From Candidatus Accumulibacter aalborgensis (GTDB lineage: Bacteria > Pseudomonadota > Gammaproteobacteria > Burkholderiales > Rhodocyclaceae), in contig NZ_FLQX01000013.1 in the NCBI RefSeq assembly GCF_900089955.1, forward strand, positions 1-62,294: 62,294 nucleotides of DNA. The letters run 5' to 3'. The first letter of the stretch is position 1; each line of letters opens with the position of its first letter. This document shows, piece by piece, positions 35,758 through 45,758 of the stretch. The notes below the pieces were generated by a model. The model did no database searches. It was not told where the DNA came from and worked only from the letters and a program-made list of their open reading frames with translations. The translations under genes and the position numbers were made by a program.

Positions 35758-36792
35758 ATGCACTTCTCCATCCCGCCAATCGCCATCGTTCCCGGCCTGC
35801 AGTCGCGGATCGACGGCAAGACCAAGCCGCCCGGTTCGCTCGGCCAGCTCGAACGCCTGGCCCTGCAGATCGGCCAGGTCCAGCAGTCGCTGACCCCGAG
35901 TCTTGACCACCCTCACCTGCTGGTCTTTGCCGGCGACCACGGTGCCGCCCGCGCCGGCGTTTCGGCGTATCCGCAGGAAGTGACCTGGCAGATGGTCGAG
36001 AACTTCCTCGCCGGCGGCGCGGCGATCAACGTCTTCGCTCGCCACAACGGCTTGCAACTACAGGTCATCGACGCCGGCGTGGCGCACGACTTCGGCGCCC
36101 GTGAGGGCCTCGTCGACGCCAAGATCGCCCTCGGCACGCGCAACTATCTCGAACAGGCGGCGATGACCCCGCCTGAACGCGACGCAGCACTCGCCCGCGG
36201 AGCCGCCATCGCCCGCGACCTTGCCGATCGAGGCTGCCGGGTGATCGGTTTCGGCGAGATGGGCATCGGCAACACCGCAGCCGCTTCGCTGCTGACGCAT
36301 CTGCTCACCGGCACGCCACTGGTGGACTGCGTCGGCCGCGGCACCGGCCTCGACGACGCCGGACTGACGCGCAAGCAGGCTCTGCTGGCGCAGGCGGTAC
36401 ACCGCGCCGCACTGCCAGCGGACACCGACGCGCTGACCGTGCTCGCCGAGTTCGGCGGCTTCGAAATCGCGATGATGACTGGCGCGATGCTCGCCGCCGC
36501 CGAGCGCGGGATGCTGCTGCTGATCGACGGTTTCATCGTCACTTCGGCCCTGCTCGTCGCCGCGCGTATCGCGCCAGCGATTGGCGACTACTGTGTCTTC
36601 TGCCATCGCTCGGCCGAGACCGGGCATCTGGCGCAACTTCGCGCCCTGCAGGCCGAACCACTGCTCGACCTCGGCCTGCGTCTCGGCGAAGGAACCGGCG
36701 CTGCACTCGCCTGGCCGCTGGTCCGCGCCGCGGCCGCATTTCTCAACGAGATGGCCAGCTTCGAGTCAGCCGGGGTCAGCGAGCAGGTCTGA
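35758..36792 (+). CDS. cobT: Nicotinate-nucleotide-dimethylbenzimidazole phosphoribosyltransferase
   Basis: This encodes 344 residues. Recognisable words are [54 protein letters not shown] and the catalytic glutamate region [10 protein letters not shown]. It activates the lower ligand base as alpha-ribazole phosphate for cobalamin. A cobS gene is not present within the window. Confidence 0.94.
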   Translation: MHFSIPPIAIVPGLQSRIDGKTKPPGSLGQLERLALQIGQVQQSLTPSLDHPHLLVFAGDHGAARAGVSAYPQEVTWQMVENFLAGGAAINVFARHNGLQLQVIDAGVAHDFGAREGLVDAKIALGTRNYLEQAAMTPPERDAALARGAAIARDLADRGCRVIGFGEMGIGNTAAASLLTHLLTGTPLVDCVGRGTGLDDAGLTRKQALLAQAVHRAALPADTDALTVLAEFGGFEIAMMTGAMLAAAERGMLLLIDGFIVTSALLVAARIAPAIGDYCVFCHRSAETGHLAQLRALQAEPLLDLGLRLGEGTGAALAWPLVRAAAAFLNEMASFESAGVSEQV

Positions 36793-36825
36793 GCCGCTAC
36801 GCGACTTTCACACCAACCCGGCGGT

Positions 36826-37428
36826 TCAGCGCAGCGCGAGCTTGCTCCGCGTGTAGGACCATTGCTGATCCCATACGGCGCGCACCATGTTCGGGTAGCC
36901 GGGCTGGCCAAGACTACCGTTGTAGCGACCCAGCGCGCGATAGAGGTCGCCGCGTTCGATGTCCAGATAGTGGCGGAGAATGGTGCAGCCGTAGCGCAGG
37001 TTGGTGCGCAAATGAAAAAGATTGTCTTCACTGCCGCCGACCAGCTTGACCCAGAAAGGCATCACCTGCATGAAACCGCGGGCGCCGGCGCTGGACACGG
37101 CGTACTTCTTGAAACCGCTTTCGACCTGGACCAGTCCGAGAACGAGTTGCGGGTCGAGACCGGCGCGCGTCGCTTCGTAATGCACCGAACGCAGGAATTC
37201 GAGACGACTTTCACGGTCCGGGATGCGCTTCTCGAGGCGCCGTGACATCTCGGCCAGCCAGTCGATCGCCGCCATTGAATCCTGAAACGAACTTTTCCTT
37301 GGCGCCTGATCGGAGACCGCGCGCGACAGGGCCGCCTGCACGCTGGCCGACAGCGGTTCATAGAGCTGCGCGCCACCGTGCGCCGCCAGCGGGACGAGCA
37401 GCGCGACGAGTGCCGTCAGCCGGCGCAA
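36826..37428 (-). CDS. Lytic transglycosylase (SLT domain)
   Basis: This encodes 200 residues with a signal peptide ending AAHG-GA. The catalytic Glu is in [28 protein letters not shown], and [18 protein letters not shown] is the tail motif. It cleaves peptidoglycan in the periplasm to leave anhydromuramyl ends. It overlaps the proS 3' end by 13 bases on the same strand; this pairing is common in betaproteobacteria. Confidence 0.9.
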   Translation of the reverse strand: MRRLTALVALLVPLAAHGGAQLYEPLSASVQAALSRAVSDQAPRKSSFQDSMAAIDWLAEMSRRLEKRIPDRESRLEFLRSVHYEATRAGLDPQLVLGLVQVESGFKKYAVSSAGARGFMQVMPFWVKLVGGSEDNLFHLRTNLRYGCTILRHYLDIERGDLYRALGRYNGSLGQPGYPNMVRAVWDQQWSYTRSKLALR

Positions 37429-39140
37429 AGCCTGCCTTTCAGGAACTGGCCGACTTCGGCTACGGGCAGCATCTGCGACTCTGCGTCCAGACGGCCCTTG
37501 TACTCGAGCTTGCCTTGGGCAAGCCCACGATCGCCGACGACCACCCGATGGGGGACGCCGATCAGTTCCATTTCGGCAAACATCACTCCGGGCCGCTCAT
37601 TGCGGTCATCGAGCAGCACGTCTATGCCGGCGCCGGTCAGTTCGGCGTACAGCGCATCGGCAGCGGCCTTCACCGCGTCGCTCTTGGCGTAGCCCATGGG
37701 AACGATACATACCTCGAACGGGGCGATGGCCGCCGGGAAGACGATCCCACGCTCGTCGTGACCCTGCTCGATCGCCGCGCCGACGATACGTGTCACGCCT
37801 ATGCCGTAACAGCCCATTTCCATGATCCGGCTGTGGCCACCTTCGTCGAGGAAGCTGCACTTTAGCGCCTCGGCGTATTTGGTACGCAACTGGAAGATGT
37901 GCCCAACCTCGATGCCACGGCATAGTTCCAGCCTGCCTTCGCCATCGGGAGATGGATCGCCGGCGATGACATTTCTCAGATCGGCGATGATCGCCGGCTC
38001 CGCCAGGTCGCGGCCGAAGTTGACGCCGACAAGGTGAAAGCCTGCTTCATTGGCGCCGCAAACGAAGTCGCTCATCACCGCCACACTGCGGTCGGCAAAA
38101 ACCGGCAAGGCGCCCACACCCAGCGGCCCGATATAGCCCGGCTGACATCCCAGAGCCGTCTGGATCTCGTCGTCGCGTGCGAAGCGAAAGTCGCCTACGG
38201 TCTTCTGGGCCTTGATTTCGTTCAGATTATGATCGCCGCGCAGCAGAATCAGGGCGAACTGACCCGAAGCACCGGTCGCCGAGGTCAGGACGATGGCGAT
38301 CGCCTTGACCGTCCGCGTCAGCGGCAGGGCGAGCAGCGCGGCGACATCCTCACAGCGCGTACGGCCCGGCGTAGCAACCCTCTCCAGCGCAGCAGACGCC
38401 GCAGCGCGGGGCTCCGACGGCGCCAGAGCCTCTGCCAACTCGACATTGGCCGCAAAACCGGAGTCCGGACAATAGGCCAGCGCATCCTCTCCCGACTCAG
38501 CGAGGACGTGAAACTCGTGCGATCCGGTCCCGCCTATCGAGCCGGTGTCGGCAGCCACCGCCCGGAACTTCAGTCCAAGGCGAGTAAAAATTCGCGTGTA
38601 GGTGTCGAACATATTGCGGTATTCGCGTTGCAGATCGGCGAAGCTGCTGTGAAAGGAGTAGCCGTCCTTCATGAGAAATTCGCGTCCGCGCATGATGCCG
38701 AAACGCGGCCGGATCTCGTCGCGAAACTTCACCTGGACCTGGTAGAAATGCAGCGGCAACTGACGGTAGCTCTTCACTTCCTTGCGCACCACGTCGGTAA
38801 TCACTTCTTCGTGGGTGGGGCCGATGACGAAGTCTCGCTGGTGCCTGTCCTTGCAGCGCAGCAACTCGGGACCGTACTTGTCCCAGCGCCCGGATTCCTG
38901 CCACAGCTCGGCTGGCTGCACAGCCGGCATCGACAGCTCGATCGCGCCGGATCGGTCCATTTCCTCACGGACGATCTTCTCGACCTTGCGCATCACGCGC
39001 AGACCGATCGGCATCCAGGTGTATATCCCGCCGGCGAGGCGCTTGATCATGCCGGCGCGCAGCATGAGCTGGTGGCTGATGATTTCCGCGTCAGACGGTG
39101 CCTCTTTCAGCGTGGACAGGAAAAAGCGGGACGTGCGCAT
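37416..39140 (-). CDS. proS: Prolyl-tRNA synthetase, bacterial type
   Basis: This encodes 574 residues, the normal length for the bacterial form with an inserted editing domain. Motif 1 region is [22 protein letters not shown], motif 2 is [26 protein letters not shown], and motif 3 is [18 protein letters not shown]. The YbaK-like editing insert covers about 225-390. The anticodon domain closes the protein. Confidence 0.96.
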   Translation of the reverse strand: MRTSRFFLSTLKEAPSDAEIISHQLMLRAGMIKRLAGGIYTWMPIGLRVMRKVEKIVREEMDRSGAIELSMPAVQPAELWQESGRWDKYGPELLRCKDRHQRDFVIGPTHEEVITDVVRKEVKSYRQLPLHFYQVQVKFRDEIRPRFGIMRGREFLMKDGYSFHSSFADLQREYRNMFDTYTRIFTRLGLKFRAVAADTGSIGGTGSHEFHVLAESGEDALAYCPDSGFAANVELAEALAPSEPRAAASAALERVATPGRTRCEDVAALLALPLTRTVKAIAIVLTSATGASGQFALILLRGDHNLNEIKAQKTVGDFRFARDDEIQTALGCQPGYIGPLGVGALPVFADRSVAVMSDFVCGANEAGFHLVGVNFGRDLAEPAIIADLRNVIAGDPSPDGEGRLELCRGIEVGHIFQLRTKYAEALKCSFLDEGGHSRIMEMGCYGIGVTRIVGAAIEQGHDERGIVFPAAIAPFEVCIVPMGYAKSDAVKAAADALYAELTGAGIDVLLDDRNERPGVMFAEMELIGVPHRVVVGDRGLAQGKLEYKGRLDAESQMLPVAEVGQFLKGRLCAG

Positions 39141-39266
39141 GGCATTCGGGCGGCGAAGGAGGAAAGCGCGATTTTACGCGAGTCGGAGCGAGAGTGACGG
39201 TTTGCTTTCCAAGCTCATGGAAATGTGAAAAAATGCGTTCAATCAAACAATTTGCAGGTGCTATAA

Positions 39267-39815
39267 ATGCTTGACCGTGAAGGCTATCGCCCGAACGTCG
39301 GCATCATTCTTTGTAACGCCAAGAACGAGGTGTTCTGGGGCAAGCGTATTCGAGAGCATTCATGGCAGTTCCCGCAGGGTGGAATCAACCGGGGCGAGAC
39401 GCCCGAACAGGCGATGTACCGGGAACTGCATGAAGAGATCGGCTTGCTGCCCGAGCATGTGCATATCCTCGGGCGGACCAAGGACTGGTTGCGTTACGAC
39501 GTGCCGACTCATTGGGTAAGACGCGAGTGGCGTGGCAGTTACCGAGGGCAAAAACAGATCTGGTTCTTGCTTCGTCTGGTTGGCCGGGACACCGACGTAT
39601 CGCTGCGCGCCTGCGATCATCCCGAGTTCGACGCCTGGCGTTGGAACACCTACTGGGTATCCCTTGACGCGGTGATCGAGTTCAAGCGCAGGGTCTATGA
39701 GCAGGCCCTGAACGAGTTGGCGCGTTTCCTCAACGCAGACCACCGCCGTACCCGGCCGCCTGCCGGGCACGACCGAGAAGCCTTTCTGGCTCCCGAGAGC
39801 GTAAAAAAGGGATGA
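39267..39815 (+). CDS. rppH: RNA pyrophosphohydrolase
   Basis: This encodes 182 residues. The Nudix box is [20 protein letters not shown] followed by IGL. The start [17 protein letters not shown] and the WQFPQGGI context are those of RppH, which trims 5' triphosphates of mRNA to begin decay. It is divergent from proS and overlaps the next gene as ATGA. Confidence 0.94.
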   Translation: MLDREGYRPNVGIILCNAKNEVFWGKRIREHSWQFPQGGINRGETPEQAMYRELHEEIGLLPEHVHILGRTKDWLRYDVPTHWVRREWRGSYRGQKQIWFLLRLVGRDTDVSLRACDHPEFDAWRWNTYWVSLDAVIEFKRRVYEQALNELARFLNADHRRTRPPAGHDREAFLAPESVKKG

Positions 39816-40387
39816 ATCGTTTGCTGCCTGCGCCAAGGCTGACCCTGGCAACCCTCCATCTGCCGGCGAGTGGGAGAATCGCACGCTGGCTGTGCGTCCT
39901 GGCCGTGGCTTTTCCGTGCGCAGGTTTCACAGCCAGCGCCGACCGTGATGTCGACGAAAAACCCTGGCAGGAAATTGCCGCGCAACTGCCGCCGTTTCCA
40001 CAGCCCGAGAACCTGATTCCTTTTTTTGTCAGTTCGGCCAGTGACAACAAGTTCATGATCGACGGCGAGTCCCTGAGCGTGGCGGCCGACGGCGTGGTGC
40101 GTTTTACGGTGGTGATCATCAGTCCTTCCGGGGCCCGAAACGTGAGTTACGAAGGCATGCGCTGTGCAACGGGCGAGCGCCGGCTCTATGCCCTGGGCCG
40201 CTCCGACGAGACCTGGTCGAAGGCACGCAACGATCAGTGGACGCGAATCGGGGAAAATTCTCTCAATCGACATCACGCCGCGCTTTACAAGGACTATTTC
40301 TGCCCGATCGGCACATTCCTTCGCGATGCCGATGACGCACGCCGGATACTTCGCTCTGGCGGCGACCCATCGCTCAGGCAGCACTAG
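39812..40387 (+). CDS. CNP1-like exported protein
   Basis: This encodes 191 residues. The signal peptide is internal to a long N-tail ([18 protein letters not shown], about 27-45). The mature part has [26 protein letters not shown] and [18 protein letters not shown], typical of CNP1-like proteins that often sit between rppH and other housekeeping genes in betaproteobacteria. Function unknown. Confidence 0.82.
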   Translation: MNRLLPAPRLTLATLHLPASGRIARWLCVLAVAFPCAGFTASADRDVDEKPWQEIAAQLPPFPQPENLIPFFVSSASDNKFMIDGESLSVAADGVVRFTVVIISPSGARNVSYEGMRCATGERRLYALGRSDETWSKARNDQWTRIGENSLNRHHAALYKDYFCPIGTFLRDADDARRILRSGGDPSLRQH

Positions 40388-40432
40388 CAGCAACCACGTT
40401 TGGAAGCTGAACGGCCACCGAACAACGGACCC

Positions 40433-41059
40433 ATGATCATCACCGACCGATTTCTCATCGAGTTTGACAAGGCTCTGCGGACCCTTTTCGCGCCCGCAGC
40501 GACGACCCGTGAGGTGCCCGGCAGCCAGGAGGCGGAAGGTGGACTGTCCAGCGAAGAGCGGAACCACGCCAGCGCGCTGATGCGGGTCAATCACGTTGGC
40601 GAGGTGTGCGCGCAGGCGCTCTACCAGGGACAGGCACTGGCCTGTCGTAATCCGGTACTTCGCCAGGCTCTGGAGAAAGCCGCTGACGAGGAGACCGAAC
40701 ATCTGGCCTGGACGGAGCGTCGCCTGGTCGAACTGGGAGGACGCAAGAGCCTGCTGAACCCGCTCTGGTACCTTGGCGCACTGGCATTCGGAGTGGGCGC
40801 CGGCAAGCTTGGCGACCCCTGGAGTCTCGGGTTTCTTGCCGAAACCGAACGACAGGTCGAGGCGCACCTCGACGATCATCTGAGCGCTCTGCCGGCGCAG
40901 GACATCAAGTCGCGCGCGATCGTCAAGCAGATGAGGCTCGACGAGATTTCACACGCTGAAACCGCCGTCCGTCTCGGCGCACGCGAGTTGCCCGCGGCCG
41001 CCCGAAAAGCCATGACCATAGCATCGCGGATGATGACTCGCACCGCCTACTACGTCTGA
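40433..41059 (+). CDS. coq7: Ubiquinone biosynthesis hydroxylase Coq7
   Basis: This encodes 208 residues. The di-iron ligands are in [32 protein letters not shown] and LDEISHAE. A hydrophobic helix ([16 protein letters not shown]) lets it sit on the inner membrane. It hydroxylates 3-demethoxyubiquinone. The start at 40433 gives the usual short N-tail; an extension to 40400 is possible but unneeded. Confidence 0.93.
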   Translation: MIITDRFLIEFDKALRTLFAPAATTREVPGSQEAEGGLSSEERNHASALMRVNHVGEVCAQALYQGQALACRNPVLRQALEKAADEETEHLAWTERRLVELGGRKSLLNPLWYLGALAFGVGAGKLGDPWSLGFLAETERQVEAHLDDHLSALPAQDIKSRAIVKQMRLDEISHAETAVRLGARELPAAARKAMTIASRMMTRTAYYV

Positions 41060-41088
41060 CGCCAGGTCCCCAGCTTGCCCGCCCCCCG

Positions 41089-41508
41089 TCAGGCCTCGAC
41101 GATCTCGAAGTCGTGCGTGATCTCGGCGGTCTTGGCGAGCATGATCGAAGCCGAGCAGTACTTCTCCCTGGACAGATCGATGGCGCGCGCAACTGCTTCG
41201 GGTTTCAACTGCTTGCCGGTCACGCGGAAGTGGAAATGCAGATGGGTAAATACCCTTGGCTCGACCTCGGCGCGCTCGGCCTGCAGGCTCACTTCACATC
41301 CGGTCACGGCATGACGGCCTTTCTTCAGAATCAGGACCACGTCGAACGCGGTACACCCACCGGTCCCCGCGAGTAGCAGTTCCATGGGCCGCGGCGCCAG
41401 ATTGCGCCCGCCGGCCTCCGGCGCGCCATCCATCACGACGGTGTGGTTACTCCCCGTTTCAGCGACAAAAGACATCCCGTCGCCGGTCCACTTCACCTTG
41501 CATTCCAT
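41089..41508 (-). CDS. OsmC family peroxiredoxin-like protein
   Basis: This encodes 139 residues. The two reactive cysteines are in LLAGTGGCTAFDVVLIL and LSREKYCSASIMLAK. The motif MELLLAGTGGCTAFD and lack of the organic hydroperoxide resistance signature place it with the YhfA-like OsmC subgroup. GGAGCAG precedes the start at 41508. It converges on coq7. Confidence 0.88.
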   Translation of the reverse strand: MECKVKWTGDGMSFVAETGSNHTVVMDGAPEAGGRNLAPRPMELLLAGTGGCTAFDVVLILKKGRHAVTGCEVSLQAERAEVEPRVFTHLHFHFRVTGKQLKPEAVARAIDLSREKYCSASIMLAKTAEITHDFEIVEA

Positions 41509-41895
41509 GGCCTGCTCCCTTTCTTCGAACGAACGCGACAGCGCGTCAATGCCCAATGATCGCATCAAAGGCGCCATGCGACACGCAGCGAGGCGGGCGC
41601 GAGTGAGCGGCGGATGCCTTCGACGCGGCTGCAAGCAACGATTCGAGCGCCACCGCCAGTTCCGTGATCCGTACTCCGTGGCACCAGGAGCATCGGTTCG
41701 CAGCCCCTCACCACACATGCTGCACCGCACCATTTCGGTCTGTATTTTCGACCTTCAGAACGTCTTAATAAGTTGCATATTGTGAAATCTATCTCATATT
41801 TAGATAGCAAACATCTGAACCATAATTGCTTTCAGACTCACTGCCAGGGCCAGTCCGCCGCCGGAACAAATAATGGCGCAACGCACCAAAAATAC
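41509..41895. other. Gene-free stretch, AT-rich at its right end
   Basis: No coding region is convincing in these 387 bases. From about 41755 the composition drops sharply in GC. CTATCT at 41789-41794 and AGATAG at 41802-41807 form an inverted repeat that could be an operator or part of a second promoter for the small unit downstream. Confidence 0.4.
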
Positions 41896-41924
41896 TTGAT
41901 CTTTCCACTTGGATGAGCCATAAT
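41896..41924 (+). promoter_or_regulatory. Sigma-70 promoter of a small transcription unit
   Basis: TTGATC (41896-41901) and CATAAT (41919-41924) are separated by exactly 17 bases. Transcription would start near 41931, 15 bases before the ATG of the 26-residue ORF. Confidence 0.65.
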
Positions 41925-41945
41925 CTTTTCAACGGAAGCGGCGTC

Positions 41946-42026
41946 ATGAAGTGGTTCCTTACTGATTGCTTGCCTTGGGCTTCTCCCGCTTGTCTCCTCC
42001 ACCCTCCTCCTTTGGTGTGGATTTAG
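41946..42026 (+). CDS. 26-residue small ORF ending inside a terminator
   Basis: The ORF reads MKWFLTDCLPWASPACLLHP and six more residues, ending VWI. GGAAG lies 7-8 bases before the ATG, and a 17-bp-spaced promoter precedes that. Three Trp, two Cys and a Pro triplet in 26 residues are unusual. The mRNA carries CUCCUCC twice (within 41991-42010), resembling anti-Shine-Dalgarno-complementary motifs seen in some stress sRNAs in other proteobacteria. The stop codon overlaps the first base pairs of the terminator stem. It could be a leader peptide, a small protein, or a by-product of an sRNA. Confidence 0.55.
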   Translation: MKWFLTDCLPWASPACLLHPPPLVWI

Positions 42027-42055
42027 CGCGGCTCCAACGAGCCGCGCTTTTTTTT
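42025..42055 (+). terminator. Strong Rho-independent terminator
   Basis: AGCGCGGCTC pairs perfectly with GAGCCGCGCT around a CAAC loop, and the T run extends to 42055. It closes the small unit before the rplM promoter. Confidence 0.9.
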
Positions 42056-42114
42056 GCCGGTGATGCAAGGATCGCCGGGCCACAGATCTACGGTGCGTGA
42101 AAAGGAAACAGCGA

Positions 42115-42144
42115 TTGACACGAGTTGCGGCTTTGCCCTAAGAT
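42115..42144 (+). promoter_or_regulatory. Promoter of rplM-rpsI
   Basis: TTGACA at 42115-42120 is a perfect -35; TAAGAT at 42139-42144 follows after 18 bases. The leader to the rplM ATG would be about 35 bases, with no obvious L13-binding structure. Confidence 0.72.
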
Positions 42145-42185
42145 GCTGGGCTTTCCGTTATCAGGCAAAAAGGACGGCGTTTTTG

Positions 42186-42614
42186 ATGAAGACTTTCTCC
42201 GCCAAATCGCATGAAGTGAAGCGCGAGTGGCTTGTGGTGGACGCAACGGACAAGGTGCTCGGACGCCTTGCGACCGAGATTGCTCGCCGCTTGCGTGGTA
42301 AGCATAAGCCCGAATTCACTCCTCACGTTGATACAGGCGATTACATTGTCGTCACCAACGTCGAAAAGCTGCGCGTGACCGGCAACAAGGCCGAAGACAA
42401 AAAATACTATCGCCACTCGGGCTATCCGGGCGGAATTTACGAAACGAACTTCACCAAGATGCAGCAGCGTTTCCCCGGGCGCGTCCTGGAAAAGGCCGTC
42501 AAGGGCATGCTCCCGAAGGGACCGCTCGGTTACGCAATGATCAAGAAAATGAAGTGCTATGCGGGCGCAACCCACCCGCATGCGGCCCAGCAGCCGAAAA
42601 CTCTGGAACTCTAA
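42186..42614 (+). CDS. rplM: 50S ribosomal protein L13
   Basis: This encodes 142 residues with the classic start [20 protein letters not shown] and the core [30 protein letters not shown] and [11 protein letters not shown]13 is an early-assembly protein of the large subunit. rpsI follows after 9 bases, the near-universal pair. Confidence 0.97.
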   Translation: MKTFSAKSHEVKREWLVVDATDKVLGRLATEIARRLRGKHKPEFTPHVDTGDYIVVTNVEKLRVTGNKAEDKKYYRHSGYPGGIYETNFTKMQQRFPGRVLEKAVKGMLPKGPLGYAMIKKMKCYAGATHPHAAQQPKTLEL

Positions 42615-42623
42615 GGGATCACC

Positions 42624-43016
42624 ATGGCTGAAAATTTATTCTATGGCACTGGTCGGCGGAAAAGCGCCGTGGCGCGCGTATTCATGAAGCGCGGCAGCGG
42701 CAATTTTGTCGTCAATGGCAAACCTGTCGATGAGTTCTTCACCCGCGTTACGGGGCGCATGATCGTCCGCCAGCCGCTCCAACTGGTCGAGCAACTGACG
42801 GGCTTCGACATCCTGGTCAATGTGGGCGGTGGCGGCGAATCCGGCCAGGCCGGCGCGGTACGGCATGGCATCACGCGGGCGCTGATCGAATACGATGCGT
42901 CTCTGAAACCGGTACTGTCCAAGGCAGGTTTTGTCACCCGCGACGCTCGTGAAGTCGAGCGCAAGAAGGTCGGTTTCCACAAGGCACGTCGTCGGAAGCA
43001 GTTCTCCAAGCGCTGA
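42624..43016 (+). CDS. rpsI: 30S ribosomal protein S9
   Basis: This encodes 130 residues, ending [14 protein letters not shown], the basic tail that reaches the P-site t[23 protein letters not shown] opens the protein. Followed 18 bases later by a terminator. Confidence 0.97.
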   Translation: MAENLFYGTGRRKSAVARVFMKRGSGNFVVNGKPVDEFFTRVTGRMIVRQPLQLVEQLTGFDILVNVGGGGESGQAGAVRHGITRALIEYDASLKPVLSKAGFVTRDAREVERKKVGFHKARRRKQFSKR

Positions 43017-43034
43017 TCGAATCCAGCCGAACGA

Positions 43035-43060
43035 CAAAAGCCGCCCGAGGGCGGCTTTTG
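43035..43060 (+). terminator. Rho-independent terminator after rpsI
   Basis: CAAAAGCCGCC pairs with GGCGGCTTTTG around a CGAG loop, followed by six T. Confidence 0.92.
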
Positions 43061-43109
43061 TTTTTTCAGAAGGTCGAGACTATCATTACTGGCTATCGCG
43101 GAGGCTCTC

Positions 43110-44138
43110 ATGATCAGGATTGGAATCGTCGGCGGCACCGGCTACACGGGTGTCGAATTACTGCGCTTGCTTGCCCAGCATCCCGAGGTGCAGGTCGTGG
43201 CCATTACCTCTCGCGGCGACGCGGGGATCCCCGTTGCAACCATGTTTCCGAGCTTGCGGCGGCGAGTGAATCTGAAATTTGAAGATCCCGCAAAGGCCAA
43301 TCTGAGAAACTGTGATCTGGTTTTTTTTGCCACGCCGAACGGTGTGGCGATGGAACAGGCGCCGGCCCTGCTCGACGCGGGAGTCCGCGTGATCGACCTG
43401 GCGGCTGATTTCCGCATCAAGAACGTGGCCGAGTGGGAGCGCTGGTACGGAATGCGGCATGCCAGCCCGGAATGGGTCGAAAAAGCGGTCTATGGACTGC
43501 CGGAATACCATCGTGCCGCCGTCCGTAACGCTCGCCTGGTCGCCAACCCCGGCTGTTATCCGACGGCGGTGCAACTGGGCTTCATGCCGCTGGTCGAGGC
43601 AGGCCTGGTCGAGACGGACCAGTTGATTGCCGACGCCAAGTCAGGCGTGTCGGGCGCTGGCCGCAAGGCGGAAATCGCCACCCTGTTCGCTGAAGCTGCC
43701 GACAATTTCAAGGCCTATGCGGTTTCCGGACACCGCCACCTGCCGGAGATTCAGCAAGGTCTGTCGACCATGGCCGGACACCCCGTAGGCCTGACCTTCG
43801 TACCGCATTTGACGCCGTTGATTCGCGGCATCCATGCGACCCTCTACGCGCGCATCAAGGGGGAAGCTGACTTCCAGCAACTGTTTGAGCAGTGCTACGG
43901 TGGCGAAGCCTTCGTCGATATCCTGCCGCCCGGATCGCATCCCGACACGCGTTCGGTGCGCGCCGCGAACGTCTGCCGTATTGCCGTGCATCGTCCTCAG
44001 GGAGGCAACGTTCTGGTGGTCCTTTCGGTCATCGACAACCTGGTGAAGGGCGCTGCCGGCCAAGCGGTGCAGAACATGAACATCATGTTCGGGCTGCCGG
44101 AAACAGAGGGCCTGGCGCAGTTGGCGGTGCTTCCCTGA
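43110..44138 (+). CDS. argC: N-acetyl-gamma-glutamyl-phosphate reductase
   Basis: This encodes 342 residues. The NADP-binding start is [21 protein letters not shown], the catalytic Cys is in [14 protein letters not shown] and the His in [12 protein letters not shown]. It carries out the third step of arginine synthesis. It sits between rpsI and erpA, as in many betaproteobacteria. GGAGG precedes the start. Confidence 0.96.
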   Translation: MIRIGIVGGTGYTGVELLRLLAQHPEVQVVAITSRGDAGIPVATMFPSLRRRVNLKFEDPAKANLRNCDLVFFATPNGVAMEQAPALLDAGVRVIDLAADFRIKNVAEWERWYGMRHASPEWVEKAVYGLPEYHRAAVRNARLVANPGCYPTAVQLGFMPLVEAGLVETDQLIADAKSGVSGAGRKAEIATLFAEAADNFKAYAVSGHRHLPEIQQGLSTMAGHPVGLTFVPHLTPLIRGIHATLYARIKGEADFQQLFEQCYGGEAFVDILPPGSHPDTRSVRAANVCRIAVHRPQGGNVLVVLSVIDNLVKGAAGQAVQNMNIMFGLPETEGLAQLAVLP

Positions 44139-44291
44139 CGATCGAATCCCGCTTCAGCAGGGCGACAAAGCTGTTATGATTATTCGGTCGCCAGCCGCAC
44201 AGGACACCGGCGAATGTAGGCCTCTCTGGAACTCCTGCCTGAGGCGGGGGTCGGATGAGGCCATAGAGATCAGATTCAGGAGGATTCACCC
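44139..44291. other. Gap upstream of erpA
   Basis: No gene is seen. TGTTATGATTAT near 44171-44182 could provide an extended -10. AGGAGG lies directly before the erpA ATG. Confidence 0.35.
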
Positions 44292-44642
44292 ATGAATGCA
44301 GCGACAGAAATACCCTTGCCCTTTGTCTTTACCGAGAGCGCGGCCGGCAAGGTGAAGGAATTGATCGAGGAAGAAGGCAATCCGGACTTGAAGTTGCGCG
44401 TCTTTGTCACCGGTGGTGGCTGCTCGGGTTTTCAGTACGGGTTTACCTTTGACGAGGTTGCCAACGACGACGATACGGCGCTGCAGAAGGATGGCGTCAC
44501 CCTGCTCGTCGACCCGATGAGCTACCAGTATCTGGTCGGCGCCGAAATCGACTACACCGAGGGCCTCGAGGGTTCGCAGTTCGTCATCAAGAACCCGAAC
44601 GCCTCATCAACCTGCGGTTGCGGCTCGTCGTTCTCGGTCTAG
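44292..44642 (+). CDS. erpA: Iron-sulfur cluster insertion protein ErpA
   Basis: This encodes 116 residues of the A-type carrier family. The three cluster-binding cysteines are in [11 protein letters not shown] and TCGCGSSF. The N-terminal [22 protein letters not shown] and [24 protein letters not shown] patterns match ErpA. It delivers clusters to apoproteins, for example IspG/IspH. Confidence 0.94.
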   Translation: MNAATEIPLPFVFTESAAGKVKELIEEEGNPDLKLRVFVTGGGCSGFQYGFTFDEVANDDDTALQKDGVTLLVDPMSYQYLVGAEIDYTEGLEGSQFVIKNPNASSTCGCGSSFSV

Positions 44643-44652
44643 CTTACCCAGC

Positions 44653-44688
44653 GGGCCAGCGGAGCAGCGTGCGCTGCTCCGCTGGCCC
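44653..44688 (+). terminator. Perfect 16-bp hairpin after erpA
   Basis: GGGCCAGCGGAGCAGC pairs exactly with GCTGCTCCGCTGGCCC around GTGC. The tail (ATGTTTATT) is only modestly U-rich, so it may be a terminator, an mRNA-stabilising hairpin, or a small inverted-repeat insertion. Confidence 0.6.
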
Positions 44689-44715
44689 ATGTTTATTGGC
44701 TCCTTCGACAAGCTC

Positions 44716-44750
44716 GTAGGTTGGGTTGGGCCGCAGGCCGTAACCCAACA
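44716..44750. repeat. Half element of the GTAGGTTGGG family (copy 2)
   Basis: GTAGGTTGGGTTGGGCC followed by GGCCGTAACCCAAC forms one hairpin arm like that at 23889. The second arm is missing. Confidence 0.6.
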
Positions 44751-44801
44751 TGGCCGAACGAACACGCCCGAGTTGCGAGCGACAACCTCGGCCCGGCTGG
44801 C

Positions 44802-45134
44802 CTACTGCGGAAAGCCCGCCCGCAACTGCTCGACGATCCAGCGCGCCTCTGCCTCGCTCAGAAAGCGATGCCACGGCGGCATCGGCGTCCCCGGCCGACC
44901 ACCGTAGATTGTGGCGACCATCGAGTCGACCGGCCTGTCACGTAGGGCGGCGGGCGTCAACGGGGGGCCGAGACCGCCCTGCAAGGTCATGCCGTGGCAC
45001 GAGCCGCAGTCCTGACGGACGAGATGGACAAGCTCCCTCCGGCGCTCGGGCGAGGGCGCGGCAAGCTCCAGCACCGCCTGCGCATAAGCGGTTGTCGACC
45101 AGAGTAGCAGCGCGAAGACGAGGGGAAACGGCAT
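44802..45134 (-). CDS. Small exported cytochrome c
   Basis: This encodes 110 residues with a signal peptide ending AYA-QAV. The single haem site is CGSCH, with axial Met probably in GTPMPPW. The pattern VRQDCGSCHGMTLQGGLGPPL and WIVEQLRAGFP resembles the short c-domain of NirC/NirN-like proteins. No nir gene is adjacent in the window. Likely a periplasmic electron carrier. Confidence 0.83.
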   Translation of the reverse strand: MPFPLVFALLLWSTTAYAQAVLELAAPSPERRRELVHLVRQDCGSCHGMTLQGGLGPPLTPAALRDRPVDSMVATIYGGRPGTPMPPWHRFLSEAEARWIVEQLRAGFPQ

Positions 45135-45296
45135 GGAGCGGCAGTCAGTCAAGAAGTGATTGCAACGAGAGGCCGCATTCACCATTCACGCAGGTTGAGG
45201 AGCACATCGGGATTTCGGCATTCTATCCGAAGACCGGAGGACCTGTATTCGCCGACTCGCGCCTGGCCGCCTTTCGTCCGACCATGCGCTCGCAGC

Positions 45297-45713
45297 CTAC
45301 TCGCTTGCCCAGTAGAAATAGAGGTCCCGGCGCCCGGCCTGCGTGACGCTGGTCACCTTGCTCAGCACGCGGCCCCGGAACTCGGCGTCGACCCGGTATT
45401 GTCCGGGTCGCAGCGTCGCGAAAAATAGCGGCCCAGGCGACTGCGCGGCCAGCACTTTCGCACCCGCCGCGTTGTAAACGCTCACCTTGACGTCGGCGAC
45501 GTACGATCCACTGCCCTGCAATGCAAAAACCAGTTCCAGGTTATGCAGACGCCGCAGCATCTCGACTTCGATCGCATCATCCTCGCCGATTCCAGCGCTG
45601 ACATGGATGATCTCCCCCACGGCCGTGAGCGCCGGCGGTGCTCCGAGCGCATGTCCCGTGCTCAGCAGCAGGATTCTGATGGCCAACGGTAACAGCCAGT
45701 GACGCCAGTTCAT
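45297..45713 (-). CDS. Exported protein of unknown function
   Basis: This encodes 138 residues with a signal peptide ending ALG-APP. The mature part (VSAGIGEDDAIEVEMLRRLHNLELVFALQG, VSVYNAAGAKVLAAQSPGPLFFATLRPGQYRVDAEF) looks like a single carboxypeptidase-regulatory-like or transthyretin-like beta sandwich. Family not identified. It lies 45 bases after the TRAFs-binding gene on the same strand. Confidence 0.6.
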   Translation of the reverse strand: MNWRHWLLPLAIRILLLSTGHALGAPPALTAVGEIIHVSAGIGEDDAIEVEMLRRLHNLELVFALQGSGSYVADVKVSVYNAAGAKVLAAQSPGPLFFATLRPGQYRVDAEFRGRVLSKVTSVTQAGRRDLYFYWASE

Positions 45714-45758
45714 CTGTGCTCTCCTCTCTCTGAATTCTCGCCCATCAAGCGAACGGGT

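Noticed and set aside
41565-41810. An 81-residue minus-strand open frame in the osmC-rplM gap
   Set aside because: No RBS, no domain, composition unlike a protein; treated as non-coding.
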